Both the position numbers and the translations under genes were made by a program. Under the pieces are notes generated by a model. The model worked only from the letters and a program-made list of their open reading frames with translations, had not been told where the DNA came from and did not search any database. From the NCBI RefSeq assembly GCF_905475395.1, contig NC_058342.1:23160640-23224639 (forward strand): a DNA stretch of 64,000 nt. The letters are read 5' to 3'. This document shows positions 1-28,310 of the stretch, one piece after another. Positions within the stretch are counted from its first letter, which is position 1; every line of letters begins with the position of its first letter. The DNA is from Chrysoperla carnea (lineage: Eukaryota; Arthropoda; Insecta; Neuroptera; Chrysopidae).

Positions 1-1324
1 GGCACATAGACAAAAAGCTTTGTGTTTGATAAATTTAATGAAAAAAAGTTACCTTTTTTTACAGCAAATATAAATTGAATGACACGGGAAGCGAAGTTAA
101 GGTAACGCAAATAGCCTGTTTGTGACGCAGTGGTTATCTAACTACTCCAAAAAACAACTTTCAATGCAAAACAAAAGAGTTTTCTGACTTTGTCCAAAAA
201 TTTCGTATAAATACTCCACTGTGGAATGAGGGTGTTCCCAAAATCCGTTTAACCCTTGTTATCTCCCACAAGGGCTTTTTTGGGCTTCTCCAACGAACCT
301 GTTAAGTTCAATTAAATTGAAATTTGATATGTAGGGCTGTGTCTAAAGCGAGCTGGTGTTATAAAAGCGGGATTCAATTCCGAAAATTCGTAGGGGATTC
401 CCAAGGGAAAGAGAGAGTTAGTATGTGGGCTGGATTAGTTTTCAAAGATGTGCCTTTTGGGGGTACAAAATCCTTTCTATTTTTTACACCAAAAACCAAA
501 CGGGTGAGGCGATTTTAACGATTCTTACGTCAATCGATTTGTCTGATTTGAATAATCAAAAAATATTTATTGAACTTTGAAGAATTTATATTAATATTGT
601 AAATCAGCGGAAACTTCACAATTTCTGTCTCCCGATCAAATCTGAAAAGAGGACAGCCCTAATTTGTCGTAGTAACCGATTGGTCGTCACAAGCGATGTA
701 ACCAGTTTTGACTGTACCTATATTGTTTGTATATTATTTATAATTAACAATAATTCACATCGGCTAACAATTTATAATTTTTAGTTTATAACTTTTAGTT
801 TATAAATGCAATCAACCTGCGAGACCACGATTTACCTGCAATTAATAATTATATTGTTTAAATTTGAAAATTTTTGCCGAATCCACAATTCAATAAAACT
901 TTTTTCATAAATACAAAAGTTTATTTTGTATTTGAGTGTTTAAGTGTTTATGCTCAATCGGTCCATTAAGTTTTTCTTTTTGAAAATGCGATTATTTACC
1001 AGTGAAAGTTTCCATAGTATGGAAGCGCCTGCGAAAAATTGTTTAGCGATTATGATGGTTCAATATTTCGATACGGTAAGTAAGTTTTTTCATATTTTGT
1101 TTTCAATTTGTTTTGGAAAATTTTTGATTAAAAGTTAATTTTAGTTAATTTTAGAATTTTCTTTTCAATTCTATTTTAAAGGTAGTTTCTCGAAAAGTGA
1201 ATGTATGATCATACTGTTTTAAATTTTGTTAATAAATTCTGATGGAACTTGGAAAAATTAAGAGTAAAATTTTTCGAATTATAAGTTTTAAAATATTGAT
1301 GGCTAAGATATAGAGAAAATCTCC
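1..1324. other. Left-edge non-coding region
   Basis: No gene can be supported here. The open frames are short and resemble no family I recognise. One frame ending at 1075 is followed by a good donor-like GTAAGT at 1076, but nothing else supports it as an exon. The block 1080-1320 is a diverged direct copy of 2390-2640, sharing a CATATTTTGTTTTCAATTT-like stretch, so this side of the window appears to be built of decayed repeats. Confidence 0.5.
535..770. repeat. Dispersed repeat H, copy 1
   Basis: This stretch is similar to 46240-46445. The shared landmarks, in the same order and orientation, are AATAATCAAAAAAT, then a CACAATTTCTG block, then CCGATCAAATCT. No coding potential was seen. The family is unidentified. 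Confidence 0.5.
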
Positions 1325-2072
1325 TATTAGTTCCAGCAAAATCCATCATTGAGCATCCTTAAATTTCGGATGGAAAATTTTTTCTGGATCGTATTTGAAG
1401 CATGCTCCGGCACGTAAAAGTGCAGGTTGTCGGTGGGTAACCCGGTAGGATATTGTTTAAACAAATTTTTTTAAACAAATGTGTAATATTGACTGAATCG
1501 CTGCGGAAATATATATCATATAATTGGGGTCAAGATTTTAAAAAAATGTACTTAGGCATTTTTCTCTAAACCCTCCAGTTATCGAGTAAAAAATTCGTAA
1601 AATTTGAAAAACAGGATTTTTTTTATCTTCATCCCTTAAAAAATCAGATTTTTAATATGTATAAAATTTTTATTTGTAGTGTAAAGCTTACTCAAGAACA
1701 TCCGACAAAAAATTTTTGCTACTTGCATTTTAAGTGCCTGATTGTTAATTGTTAAGAAAGCGAACGAAAAATCACCCAACAATAATTTATTTTTCCCACA
1801 ACGAAACCCCTCATAAAATTGAAAAAACAGTTTTTGCGATTTTCTGGGGGATTTCGTTGTGGAAAATGAAATTTTTCGTTTTAATTTTGAGTCGATCGGT
1901 GAAAATATCATATTTCTAGCATATACCAAAAATTAGTTTAAACAATATCATACCGGGTTATTCAGCGGCAATATGCACTTTGACGTTCAGGGGCATGTTT
2001 TAAACGGGATCCTGCAAAACTTCCATGCGAAAATTAAGCATGCTCAATGACGGATTTTGGCGGGACTATATA
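1325..2072. mobile_element. Non-autonomous element with ~140-bp terminal inverted repeats
   Basis: The left end (1325-1465) and the reverse complement of the right end (about 1935-2072) align over roughly 140 bases. Both read an AAAATCC(A/G)TCATTGAGCAT block, a CATGG/ATGGA block, an AAGTGCA block, and finish at ATATTGTTTAAAC. The 470 bases between the arms hold a 97-codon frame on the - strand (1636-1929) that resembles no transposase I recognise. The structure is that of a MITE or foldback element. No target-site duplication could be fixed. Confidence 0.65.
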
Positions 2073-3659
2073 GAAGAAATAACGCGCAATTGCTATTTTA
2101 TAGAAAAACGAATGCCGCTTGTTATAACTTTCTTTACAGAAAAATATTTGTCATGCTTTTATAATTAATGAATATTAGTTTTCGAAATTTTTTAGAATGG
2201 GGACATTAATGAGAATGTATATAGGTACACGAGTTAAAAATTTTTCTGATGAAACGAGATTTTCTACTCATGATTTTTTTTGAATAGACGCTTAGTTTTC
2301 AAAATACAAATTTTTGAAAAATTGAAAATGCAATATTCGGGCTGTGTTATTTTTTTTCAATCTCTGTGGAAATTCGTTTAGCTAACGTAGCTCTTATGTT
2401 ACGAGTTTTTTTTCATATCTTGTTTTCAATTTATTTTAGAAATTTTTGAGTAAAAGTATACCTATTTAAGTTGAATTTTCCGTTCAACGTTTAGAATTGT
2501 ATTTCTAAAGAAGTTCCCAAAAAAATGAGTTTATGCAAATATTTGACACTTACGTTTCAAATTTTGAGGGTGGACTCTGTTAAAACTTAGAAAATTAGAT
2601 TAAAATTAAGAGTCAATTTTTTCATCATTTACCATAGTTTTTGAAATATGAAATATAAAAAATTTACCTGCTTATAAGGGGCATTATTCCATGAATGCAT
2701 ATATACATGTTTTAAAAATTTTCCTAATAAAACGTGATTTCCTAATAAAACCTTCCCGAGGAATGTCCTTAAGGGGGGAATCTACCTATGATTTTTTTGT
2801 TTGTTTAATAGTCAATAACTTTTTTTAACATTTTTTAAATTTGGCAGTTTATTTATTTTTATGTATTCTGAAATTAAAACAGGTGATCTTGTATGCGTCA
2901 TTCGAGGTGGTAAGGAAATCTATTTTCGGAGGATCGTAAAATATACAAATTTTTTTTTTTTTTTAAATATACGTCGAAAATCGCATAATTTTTTTTTTTA
3001 AGCAAAAATTTGCAGTTTTAGTTCATTTTTATATAAAACTAGCTTACTTGGCGAACGTCGTACCGCCTAAAATAGTCAATGAATATCTCCGCTTGCCCTT
3101 ATTTGTCTCCCCATTTGTTTACAATTTCATGGGTTTTAATTTTTTAGAAAATAAAATAGGTATATAGTTCAATTTGCTGATAATGCAGCATTCTATAATA
3201 GGCGAAATAATTTTTAAAGTAAGTTAAGTAGTGCATAAAGCTCCTTCCCCTTAATCGGGGGGAGGCGTTTTAATAGGTAGTAATTCTGTCTGCTACTCGG
3301 AACGGTGACGAATACAACAAGTCCGATCACAGCCCGACTTTATTTAAGATAACGGCTGATATGTTTCCCATTAAGAGGGAGGGAAGTGGATAATTTATTT
3401 GAAGAAGCGCCAAAATTGGTACTTTTGAAATTTGGCAATTGATTTAGTATAAAAACTATTATCTCATTTTGTGCTTGGTTAAGGGGGAATTCTCTTTTTA
3501 GAGAATTCATTTTAAATATTACAATACACATAATCAGCGTTATTATCTTATTCCATGAGTCATTGAGGGGGATTTGATATGTATTTCATATATACATAAA
3601 AACGTTGAAAAAAGCTGGTTTCCCCCTAGGAATCCCTGCCAAGTTTATGAAATCCACAT
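2073..3659. other. Gene-free AT-rich stretch
   Basis: I see no exon-like frame or RNA gene. There is an internal direct repeat: about 2205-2300 and 2690-2830 share a TATATA, AAAAATTTT, ATGA/AATAAAACG, ATGATTTTTTT order. In addition, 2390-2640 is a diverged copy of 1080-1320. The region looks like old repeats duplicated around the 1325-2072 element. Confidence 0.4.
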
Positions 3660-3960
3660 CTCTGATAAAAAAGTCCTATTCAATTCCGATTAAAATTTCC
3701 AGTTCATTCCGATTGAATTCCGATTCAATCCAGTAGAACCCAATATCAAATTTAAAATTCGTTCCCATTCATGAATTAGAACCAATTGGCAATTTCCGAT
3801 TAGATTTATTAAATTGAATCGGAATTCAATTGGAATGAATTGGAAATTTTTTCGATTCAAAATTTTAATTGGGTTCAATTGAAATGAATCGGAAATTTTT
3901 TTCCCCAATTGAATCCTATTAATTCCAATTACTTGAATTGGAAATTTATGATTCAGGGAT
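3660..3960. repeat. Low-complexity tract of ATTCCRATT/AATYGGAAT units
   Basis: The stretch consists of many short copies of ATTCCGATT or ATTCCAATT and their reverse complements AATCGGAAT and AATTGGAAT, spaced roughly 10-20 bases apart in both orientations. It could fold extensively. Long open frames on the - strand here (such as 3690-3908) are a by-product of the repeat. From 3961 to about 4600 I see only AT-rich sequence without features. Confidence 0.55.
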
Positions 3961-4599
3961 CATAACATTGCCCAGTCTAGTATAAAACTCTACATATCTC
4001 TCATATTTGAATGAAATGGGACTGCTTGAGATGAAAAAATATGGCGGAAAATAAATATATTTATTCCAAATTTCCATAAATCGTTTTCTTAGGATTATAC
4101 AACGGAATTATATAACGCACCTACGTGCAGGTTGCGTTAATATTTTAATTTCTTAAAAAGAACTTCTTTAGTTATTTCATGTAAAAATTTATTTACTTTT
4201 TATCACCTAAAAATGGATTTCAAATTTAATCTAATTTTATAGATTGCTACGTCATTGTTTTAAATTTTTGTTATTTTTATTTGAAAATTATTGTATTAGG
4301 CCATAATTCAATTTGAAAAGTGATTTTTTCGTATTTAATATTAAAGAACATTAATAAAATTAGTCTAAATTGTATATTCTTATCATTTTCATTAATAAGA
4401 CTTATCTAGAAACTAAATGTATATAAATAAATATATGCAAATTTTTTTGGGAAAACTTTAAAAAGTTTGTATAATCAATATAAGAAAATAAACTTTGCAA
4501 TAAATCAAATAAGAAGATGAAAAATAAAATTGAATAATGATAGTCGATTTTATTCCTTAGTTTCCGATTCATATGTAATAAAACAGGAAAGAACCACAA

Positions 4600-5245
4600 A
4601 AGTAAAATTGAAATTGATGATGGCCGAATGCGCAAACGCATTGCAATGCAGTTTTTTTTGTTGTTGTTTTTTTGCTCTTTTTTTTAACTACTACTACTAC
4701 CTCAATCGGTGTTCGGTGATATTAATATTGGCCACCTCGTCGCGCCACTCGTCTATCCCTCTCATAATTGAATGTGTCGATAGTTTAAAACTAAGATGGC
4801 CGACATTCGATTTAACGCTACGTTCTGTGTTAGAGTCAATTATTAAAAGTTGTCAGTGGTGTAGAAATCGTTAACCTCTCTATTCAACAAATATAAATAT
4901 TTGTATGAATAACAAAACGTTACTTAATACTAAAATTTGTTGATTTTTTTCTTAAATTTATGCATTTTTTCATTTAGTTTTTAGTGACTATAATCGTCAA
5001 TTCGTCATCATGTTAAAAATGGCGACGCCATTTTCATTAAATTTTACTGTAATACTAAGTGAACTTCATAATTGACTATTATACTAAAAAATTCAAATTA
5101 GTTTCAATTTTTAATAAAAATAAACTTTAAATCAATGTGTTTGCTAACGTTTTAAATAAAATTTATTAAAATTTTCGTTTTAAAATTTAATTTTGACGGA
5201 TGCCACAGCTATCTTATAATTTTATCTCATACATAAATGCCCGAG
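4600..5245 (+). promoter_or_regulatory. Candidate Chd1 promoter and 5' untranslated region
   Basis: The block is visibly less AT-rich than its surroundings and lies 0.8-1.5 kb upstream of the first recognised Chd1 exon. ATGGC cores resembling YY1/Pleiohomeotic sites occur near 4620, at 4793-4800 (AAGATGGCC) and in a perfect 9-base-arm palindrome at 5016-5034 (AAAATGGCG-A-CGCCATTTT). A TGTCGATAG close to the insect DRE motif lies just before the second. A possible splice donor follows an ATG at 5237 (CCCGAG then GTGAGA at 5246). The role is inferred from position and motifs; no transcript evidence is available. Confidence 0.35.
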
Positions 5246-6073
5246 GTGAGAGTTTTTCATCAATTTTCATTTATTTTTCATTGTATTTTATCGTTTATTA
5301 TATTTATCAATGTTTTCCAAACATTTTCATGTACGATTTATCATAATTTCTTGGGTGTGTCAACGTACAACTTAGAATTTTTTATTCGGATTTGTTGAAC
5401 TTTTTATTGTTTATACTTAAGTTTTTCGAAAATTTTCGATATAAGGATCTTGTGTTCCATTCATTTTATCGTATTTTCATGTTCTACAATGTTTGAGGAA
5501 TATCATACACCAAAAATTTTTAATTTTCGCGATAGACCCTTTTTTGTTATTTTAACTTAAAGTTTCGATTCTGTTATCCATAAAAGTATAATTTTATCAT
5601 ATTTTCATCCCTTTATTTTCCATGAAAACTATGTGTTACGTAACATACAAAAATCCTTTCAATTGTGCGAAGATTATAGCTTTTTCCTTTAAAAACATAG
5701 TTTCATCCCTAATTTTGGGGATATTATCCTTTATTTTGACTGTATTATCCTCCATGTCCCGTATTTCATTCCCCTTCAGTGTATTTTGTTCATTTCGTTC
5801 TAAACAACCGTTTCCAAGATTCGCCAGACAATTTTGTTAATTTCATTTTGTTAGAATTCTTGAATTTTCGCCGATTTTTCGCTATCGTTAACATGTGTTT
5901 GATTGAATACAGTTTCACTGTACTTCGGGTAAACCCGAAAAAACACTAGCTTCAAATGTTTTTGGATAACTCGACCGGGTAAATTTTGTGGGGCTTGATA
6001 TGTTTTAATAAATTTTTAGGCTTTCAATGATTTTTGGTCGATTGGGCTAACGATATTTTGTTTTATTTTATAG

Positions 6074-22091
<16,018 letters not shown>

Positions 22092-22760
22092 AGAATTTAC
22101 CTTTACCTTAACTACAAAAACAAATTTCTTTTAATTTAAAAAACAAGCAAAAAATTACCTCATACTTAAAAAAAAAATATTTTACTGTGAAAAACTTACG
22201 GAAAAGTGTGAGATGTTAGTGTTTTTTTTTTTCTTTAAAAAAAAAAAGGAATTTTCCTAAAAATTATTCATCAAAATTTTCATCATCGTGTGTAGATTAA
22301 AAAAAATTATATAAATTGGTACTGCGCAAGTGTTGTACAGATTTTGAAACGTGTGAAAAAAATAATTTTTTTTTGGGGCCGAACAGAAACGTTTTTATTT
22401 AAATTAGTGCAGACAGATCAGTCTCAAAAAAAAAGTGTGTGCATTTTTCAGGCGTAATTTACTCAAATAAAAAGAAAAAATCTTTTACGTCTCCTAGTTT
22501 TCAAAACCAGAAAAAAAAGTTTAGAAAAATAATTAATTGCAAGAAAATTTTGCTTTTTGTCAGAGAATAATTTTCCTTTCTTTTTTTTTTCTTGTACAGA
22601 TATTATATTTAAGCATAAGTTTTTCGAAAAATTTCCAGTTGTAAATACTAGTTGATAAGTTCTCTATTCCCCCTTGATTCCCCCCCACAACACAACCATC
22701 CTGTTAATTACGATTATATATCATCTATTAAATATTATTTGTACCAATCCAGTTAATAAA
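22092..22760 (+). other. Chd1 3' untranslated region with candidate polyadenylation signals
   Basis: After the TAA at 22089-22091 comes AT-rich sequence with AATAAA hexamers at 22466-22471 and 22755-22760. Either could end the Chd1 transcript. No further coding potential is seen up to the retroelement fragment at 22977. Confidence 0.5.
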
Positions 22761-22976
22761 AAATCGGTGCATCCAAAAGTTGTACCCAAATTTTGATTTG
22801 AGAACAAAGTGTTTCATTTAGTCATTCCTAATTTAAGTTGAGAGCAGATATATACCAAAACTTTATAGTAACTTCAGAACTTAGACTTTTTGGAATATTT
22901 AACTCTTAGTCCATCATATTTAAAAGTATTTTTTTTTTTCAATTTCGTTCCAATTATTTTTCTAGAACTTAGTTTA

Positions 22977-23305
22977 AGTTAGGTTGGTGATCCTGGGGTG
23001 GGACACACTTAGACCATAGGGTCCGTTGTGATACCGAAAAAGAGTTGGCCCATCCCAGACCACTACTCCATGAATCATTTGGAGCTGTTTAAAAAGAGCA
23101 GGGATGCTTTGACGTCAACGGATTTTAGGTCGGAGAAATCGTTAAAGAGTGGTTGACTCAAATAAGTCCATCTCCTTATAGCAAGAGCTGGACAGTGACA
23201 GAGAAGATGAGACATCATCTCTTCCTCCTCCTCACTGTAGCAACTCATGCAATAGTCGTGATACACTATCTGACCCAGGCGTTCAGCTAACCGTAGGTCC
23301 ATCTA
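22977..23305 (-). mobile_element. Family B non-LTR retrotransposon, 3' fragment, copy 1
   Basis: The - strand frame 23302-23075 encodes the C-terminal end of a retrotransposon ORF2: a Cys/His motif (C.SCYSEEEEEMMSHLLCHC) followed by PALAIRRWTYLSQPLF. The non-coding tail (CGGTATCACAACGGACCC, ATGGTCTAAGTGTGTCCCA, CCCAGGATCACC, AACCTAAC) ends near 22977. The copy is 5'-truncated just upstream of the Cys motif, as expected of target-primed reverse transcription. Better copies lie at 51975 and 61396. Confidence 0.8.
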
Positions 23306-25979
23306 TGTTTTATTATTTTAACTATATTTATTTATGATTTGTAAATATGTTTGATTTTTATTATAAATTTACTTTGAGATATAGATTATCAAATTACTTT
23401 ATGTTTTTATTTATGATTTATAAATTATTTCTACGAAATTTTAAGAAATTAATCAAAATATTTGTTTATGTGACAACGCTGTAAAAATACGGCACATCAC
23501 TGAAACGCGATCAGCTCTGTCCGGCGATCAGCAATTTCCTCTTTTTCCAGCTAGATAATTTTTATCTATTTTTCCCAATTTTTTAATTTGGTACGCTCCG
23601 TTATATGCTGCGTTAGTTTCCAAACTTGATCATATCGCGAAAATCTTAACGAGTATTGGGCAAATTCAAAAACTGCGTCTTGAAATTTAATTTTATGGGA
23701 ATATTTTGAGAAACGTTTTATACTTTATCCAAGCTGTGTAATAAAAAGTTTTTCAGTACCTAGAACACTGAATTGAGAATAAAAATTGGAAAATAACAAA
23801 ATTTTCTTCAAAAAGACTTCTTTATTATTGAAATTTGAAGAAAAAGAATCTTTAAAAATTTAAATAAAAGGGAAAACTGCAATCAGATAATTGGATCTAT
23901 TTCAATTTAATAGAGATCCTTGAAAATTCGTTATACATTTTCCCCCAGTTTTTTCATACAAAATTCGAATCTAAAAACAAGACAAATTTAGAAATGAAAA
24001 AATGAAATATTTTGATCCAAACCTAAATTTTAACGTAACTTCTTTTTGAGAATCGTAATTTTTTATTAACTGGTGTACAAACGAATTTGTTTCAAATTCG
24101 TTTAGAACGTACAAAAAGAAACAACAAAAAATCAAATATGTACAGTTCAAGAAACAAAAATATTTTTGTTAATTTTTATTTATGTAAACGATATAAATCG
24201 ACATCGAAAAAAAATCACAAAGCTGGCGAGTGTTTTATAACATGGTAACGCTATGTTGAGCAGAAAAAAAAGGTCACATCAAAAATAATGGCTACAGTTT
24301 CAATTTCGTTTTGTAAACATGATTGATCTACAAAACATCGAAAATATTGTACGTTATACGGATTGTATTTTTTAAAACTGGATATACGCTTTAAAAATAG
24401 TTGAAGAAGGAATGCTAATTTTCAATAACTTGTTAAAAAACATAGACTAACAAACATTTTACTAGAAGATAAGATTTACATTCGTACTTCCTATAAACAG
24501 TTTTTAAAAATACAATCTGTAATCATGTCCCAGAATTTAGTTTTCTTGTATAAATGTTTTTAGTTTAGAAAGGGAAACCGATAAAATGTATTTTTTATAA
24601 AACTTGTTTGTGATAGAAAAAAAATTTGACGCCATATTTACATCCAAAGTTTATATTAGACTCGATTTGTCAAAGCTGGAATCAGTAAGTCGGAAATTTT
24701 GATTTTAAGTTCCATGAATCAAGGCTTTATTCTGGTCATTAATAAAGCTTTGAAACTTATATTGAGCTCGCGACAGTGAAAAACTTGAAACTTTTTGCGT
24801 TTATTTGATGTGAATGGATTTTAGATAAGTTTGAATTTCGTGATTATCTAGCCCTGGAAAATAAAGTCGCAATTTGGGGGTAGGTTGGATTCTAAACATA
24901 GTAACACCCATATAACAAGGACGTGAAACTCCTATGCGCCCGTGGCTGCCTATCAGGGCGGAGTCTAGTCATCGGTCGTTGCATACTTTGTACCGCGCAT
25001 CAGGCTGTTTTTCTCTTGAACGAGAGAGAAAGCGATGTTTACACAATTTAAATTGTTTTCAATCACTTTCAATTGATTGAGGAGAAAAAGTTATTGAAAA
25101 TCATGGAACAAAAAAAAATTAACCAGGGATAGTCCGTTTCCTACACTTTCTGGATGTACGCCAAAAACTTGGCATGTATATAAAATATTGACACAGCATA
25201 TTAAATTTTATTATAAAATAGATATCTTTTCTCTTTTCATTCAATGAAAAAATCAGCTAGCAAGTATGGTTTGCATTTTTTTTACTCGTGGCGCTGACAT
25301 CTTAGCGTTAAAATCTGGTACTCTCTACAATTTAGTATACCCTTCGTATAGAAAACCGTGAACTAAGTTATGGGACATTGTTTAGCGTACATTTTGCCTG
25401 TACCTACTCAAAACAAAATGGTGTCGATTTATGTTAAAAAAAAAAAGAAAAATTATATTTAAAAAAATTTTATCAATTATATATATTTTGCTCTGTACAT
25501 TGAAAAAGGAAAAAACAATTGATTTTGAACAGTAAACGATTGATTCTAAAAAAATAAAAGAAAATCATTTAAAACATTTAAATGAAAATACTAAAATAAA
25601 AAACAAAAAAACCTACCAATTACAGATTTCTTAAAATCTAACTTATTATATTTTATATTACAATAAAAACAGAACTAAAAACTTTACAAAATGTGTTCCT
25701 AATTTTATTTTTATTTTTTATCCTTCATTTTTTTTTTTGTTATTAATTATTTGTAAGTACAAATTTTTATTTAAAATGTGTTTGTGTCGTTTAATTTGTT
25801 CCTACATCCAGTCTAAGGCTAACCAAGAACGGCAGAATCGTATGGGTTCGAGTGGAGAATCTCTCTCGAGAAGTAGAGGCGTAAGGCGTGAACGTAACTG
25901 TCAATTCATAGACAAGTGCACGAAATATAGATACAACGAGTCCGAACGTAATTGTCTCAATTTTGGGGACAGATAATAA
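23306..25979. other. Intergenic region, no gene seen
   Basis: This is AT-rich sequence without a convincing exon, RNA gene or transposase relic. The frame at 25737-25976 (79 codons, + strand) has no recognisable domain and no splice context, so it is not annotated. Confidence 0.4.
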
Positions 25980-26140
25980 TAGCATCGGTACGTCCTAAAT
26001 TCTTACGCAGCGCCAGTGGTAGAATAGAGAACTGTGCTCTGGGTTAATTATCGTGTACAAGTATCGGTACGCCCTGAATTCTTGCGCAGCCAGTAGCAGA
26101 AAAGAGAACTATGGTCTGGGTTTATTATTGTGTACATGAA
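25980..26140. repeat. Two-copy 79-bp tandem repeat
   Basis: Two adjacent units begin near 25983 and 26062. Both read ATCGGTACG(T/C)CCT(A/G)AATTCTT, then CGCAG, CAGTRG, AGAGAACT, TCTGGGTT and GTGTACA. Divergence between units is modest, so the duplication is younger than most repeats around it. From 26141 to 26840 nothing else is seen. Confidence 0.7.
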
Positions 26141-26839
26141 TAGCATGGAAAAACCTAATCGTTCGGATTTCTTGTATCTGTACTTCGTGGACAAGTGAAT
26201 GGATTGAACTGTCAACTCTATTGTAATTTTAATCTACTTCAATAGATGTCACCACTAACACTGCAAAACAAGTGTTTGACAAGATTTTCGTTTAGTTTTT
26301 TTTTTGTCCTCTAAACTGTTTTTATTTAGTCCAGCAACTTTTGTTGCGGGAAATCCTTGCCTGTCAAAATTGGGGATGTCTCATATCACGCGAAAAATAT
26401 GTTGAATTGGTCGCACGCACATCACTTTCGTTTGTTTATGTATAATTTTTTTAATGAAAATTGTCGTCGTTTGCCTATAAGGGGCCTTGCAAAATGTACT
26501 TTGCCCACATGAAATTTAGCTTTTGCCCCACTGCTCTCGAGTGGTAACTGTAATTTTGACTTTAACTCTAGCCGATGATCGAAAAATTAAAAAAAAAAAA
26601 AACAGATATAAAGTATAGGTAAGTATGAAAGACGGGTTTAGGCTTAGTTCCGTGAGGTTTGGGCCAGGGCAACAATATTTAAGGGTCACTCGGGCCCATT
26701 ACTGATGCCATGGGCCTCGGGCGCTATTACTATCCAATCTGCCACTGAAGATTAAGTAGGTGAGTATAAATTAATTAAATTACACTTGAAAGAGGAGCAT
26801 TTTCTGTCCACGTATCCTTGATTTGGTACAATATGACTG

Positions 26840-27560
26840 CCTTGAGTTGTCATGTTTCCTGAAATTCATTATTGTTTTTATAACACGTTTGAAAAATTTG
26901 TTGTTTTCGATTTCAGTAAAAAGATTAAACTTGACCCAAAAATAACGAAAATCAGGTCCATTGAATTTCAAGATAATACGATATCAAATCTTCGGATTTT
27001 AAAATTTTGGTAAAACGGATTTTCAGTTTCAATGCCGTAGTGGTGGCACCTTGAAAACCATTAATCTGATCGTATTTCAACTGTCAGGATCACTTTCGGC
27101 ACTATCAAATAAGTCTAAAACGAAATGTTTGTCACAATTTTTTAAGGAATACGCCTTAAAATTCCGAAAAAAACAAAACAATCTCTTGTTTCCGATTTTA
27201 GTAAAAATGATGTACTAGGGTAATTTTGACCCGGAAATTACGAAAATCTAGTCCATTTAAATGTCCGAACTTTGTGGTTCAAAATATTCCGTTCTCAATT
27301 TACAATATTTTTAGTTTCGGTGCCATGGGGCTGATATCTTGAAAACCATAAATATAATCGCATTTTAACTGGCGGGATCGCTTTCGGTGCACTTAAATTA
27401 GTCTAAAACGAAGTTTTTGTCACAATTAGAGAATAAATATTTTTCTCGAATTTTTACGATTTTCTTTGAAAAATTCCGAAAAAAAGAAACAATTTTTTTG
27501 TTCCTGATTTTAGTAAAAATTATTTTTTAGGCTAATTTTTTTTTAAAAAGGTGACTTTTG
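26840..27560. repeat. Diverged ~270-285-bp tandem repeat, about 2.5 copies
   Basis: Units share CCTTGAAAACCAT(T/A)AAT, a GATCGTATTT/AATCGCATTTT block, CACTTTCGG, TAAGTCTAAAACGAA, TTTGTCACAATT, GATTTTAGTAAAAAT and ACGAAAATC(T/A)(A/G)GTCCATT. The first is partial (from about 26840); the next two begin near 26990 and 27280. The function is unknown. Confidence 0.6.
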
Positions 27561-27740
27561 TATTTCGAGATAATCGGTCCTAAATCATAAGATTTTTCGT
27601 ACCATGGCCATAGTACACGGATCTAGATGTCCATAGATATATATTAACGAAGTGTGTCGCAAGTAATAAATAAAGACAAGTTAATGTTGACACAAATAAA
27701 AAAAAAATTCGATGAGTTGAAAAAATTGCAAGAGTGTCTA

Positions 27741-27804
27741 GAGCTGGTATAGTCCAATTGGCTAAGGTGCTTGGCGTGAATCCAAGTAGTCCTGGCGCGA
27801 CTGT
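27741..27804 (+). other. tRNA-like relic
   Basis: The sequence folds partly like a tRNA. A-box-like TGGTATAGTCCAATTGG is followed by a perfect five-pair anticodon-type stem (CTTGG/CCAAG) around a seven-base loop. A five-pair T-type stem (TAGTC/GACTG, one wobble) follows. There is no matching acceptor stem, the T loop is CTGGCGC rather than TTCRANT, and the base before the anticodon is not T. I read it as a tRNA-derived SINE head or pseudogene. From 27805 to 28310 there is AT-rich sequence that includes the likely FAM193 5' untranslated region. Confidence 0.4.
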
Positions 27805-28310
27805 ATTTTTTTCAATTCTCTTTAAATAAAATAACTCGATAAAATATTTGCCTATGTTTACGCTGTTTGTATCATAATAAAATCCTCAATTATGGTCGAG
27901 AGACTTTAACGTTAAATAAATATTGTATACATTATTAAAATAAACAACACAAATAATAAATCAAGTAGTTTGTCGTTTCTATGCTAACTGCCTGAAATAA
28001 AACTCATGCACGAAGCGAATACGAGTCAATTGTATCATGTATAGCAGCCTTTAAAAATTTAGTTCAGTGAGTCTAACACGTTTTGTGCCAGTCTTACCAA
28101 AATAATAAATAAAAGCAAACAAATGAATGAAACTTTGTGATTAATAAATATTTTGTCTATTAAATTTTTCTCCAATACGAATTAAATTTTTTTTTAATTA
28201 AACAAGTGCTTTCATTGAATTTTAAAATAAATAATTTTTAAAATACAAGTCAAAATATAAAAATAAAAGAGAAACAAGTGAACAAAAAACAAAAGAACCA
28301 CACACAAATC

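Noticed and set aside
944-1138. Frame with a GTAAGT donor at 1076, a possible first exon
   Set aside because: No family resemblance and no downstream partner. It could join the Chd1 exon at 6074 in phase, but so could the candidate at 5245, and nothing favours it.
25737-25976. 79-codon + strand frame with Arg/Ser-rich end
   Set aside because: No domain, no splice sites in useful positions, and no counterpart elsewhere.
28278-28310. Extension of the FAM193 reading frame upstream of the ATG at 28311
   Set aside because: The frame is open to a GTG at 28278 but contains no ATG; eukaryotic initiation at GTG is not expected.
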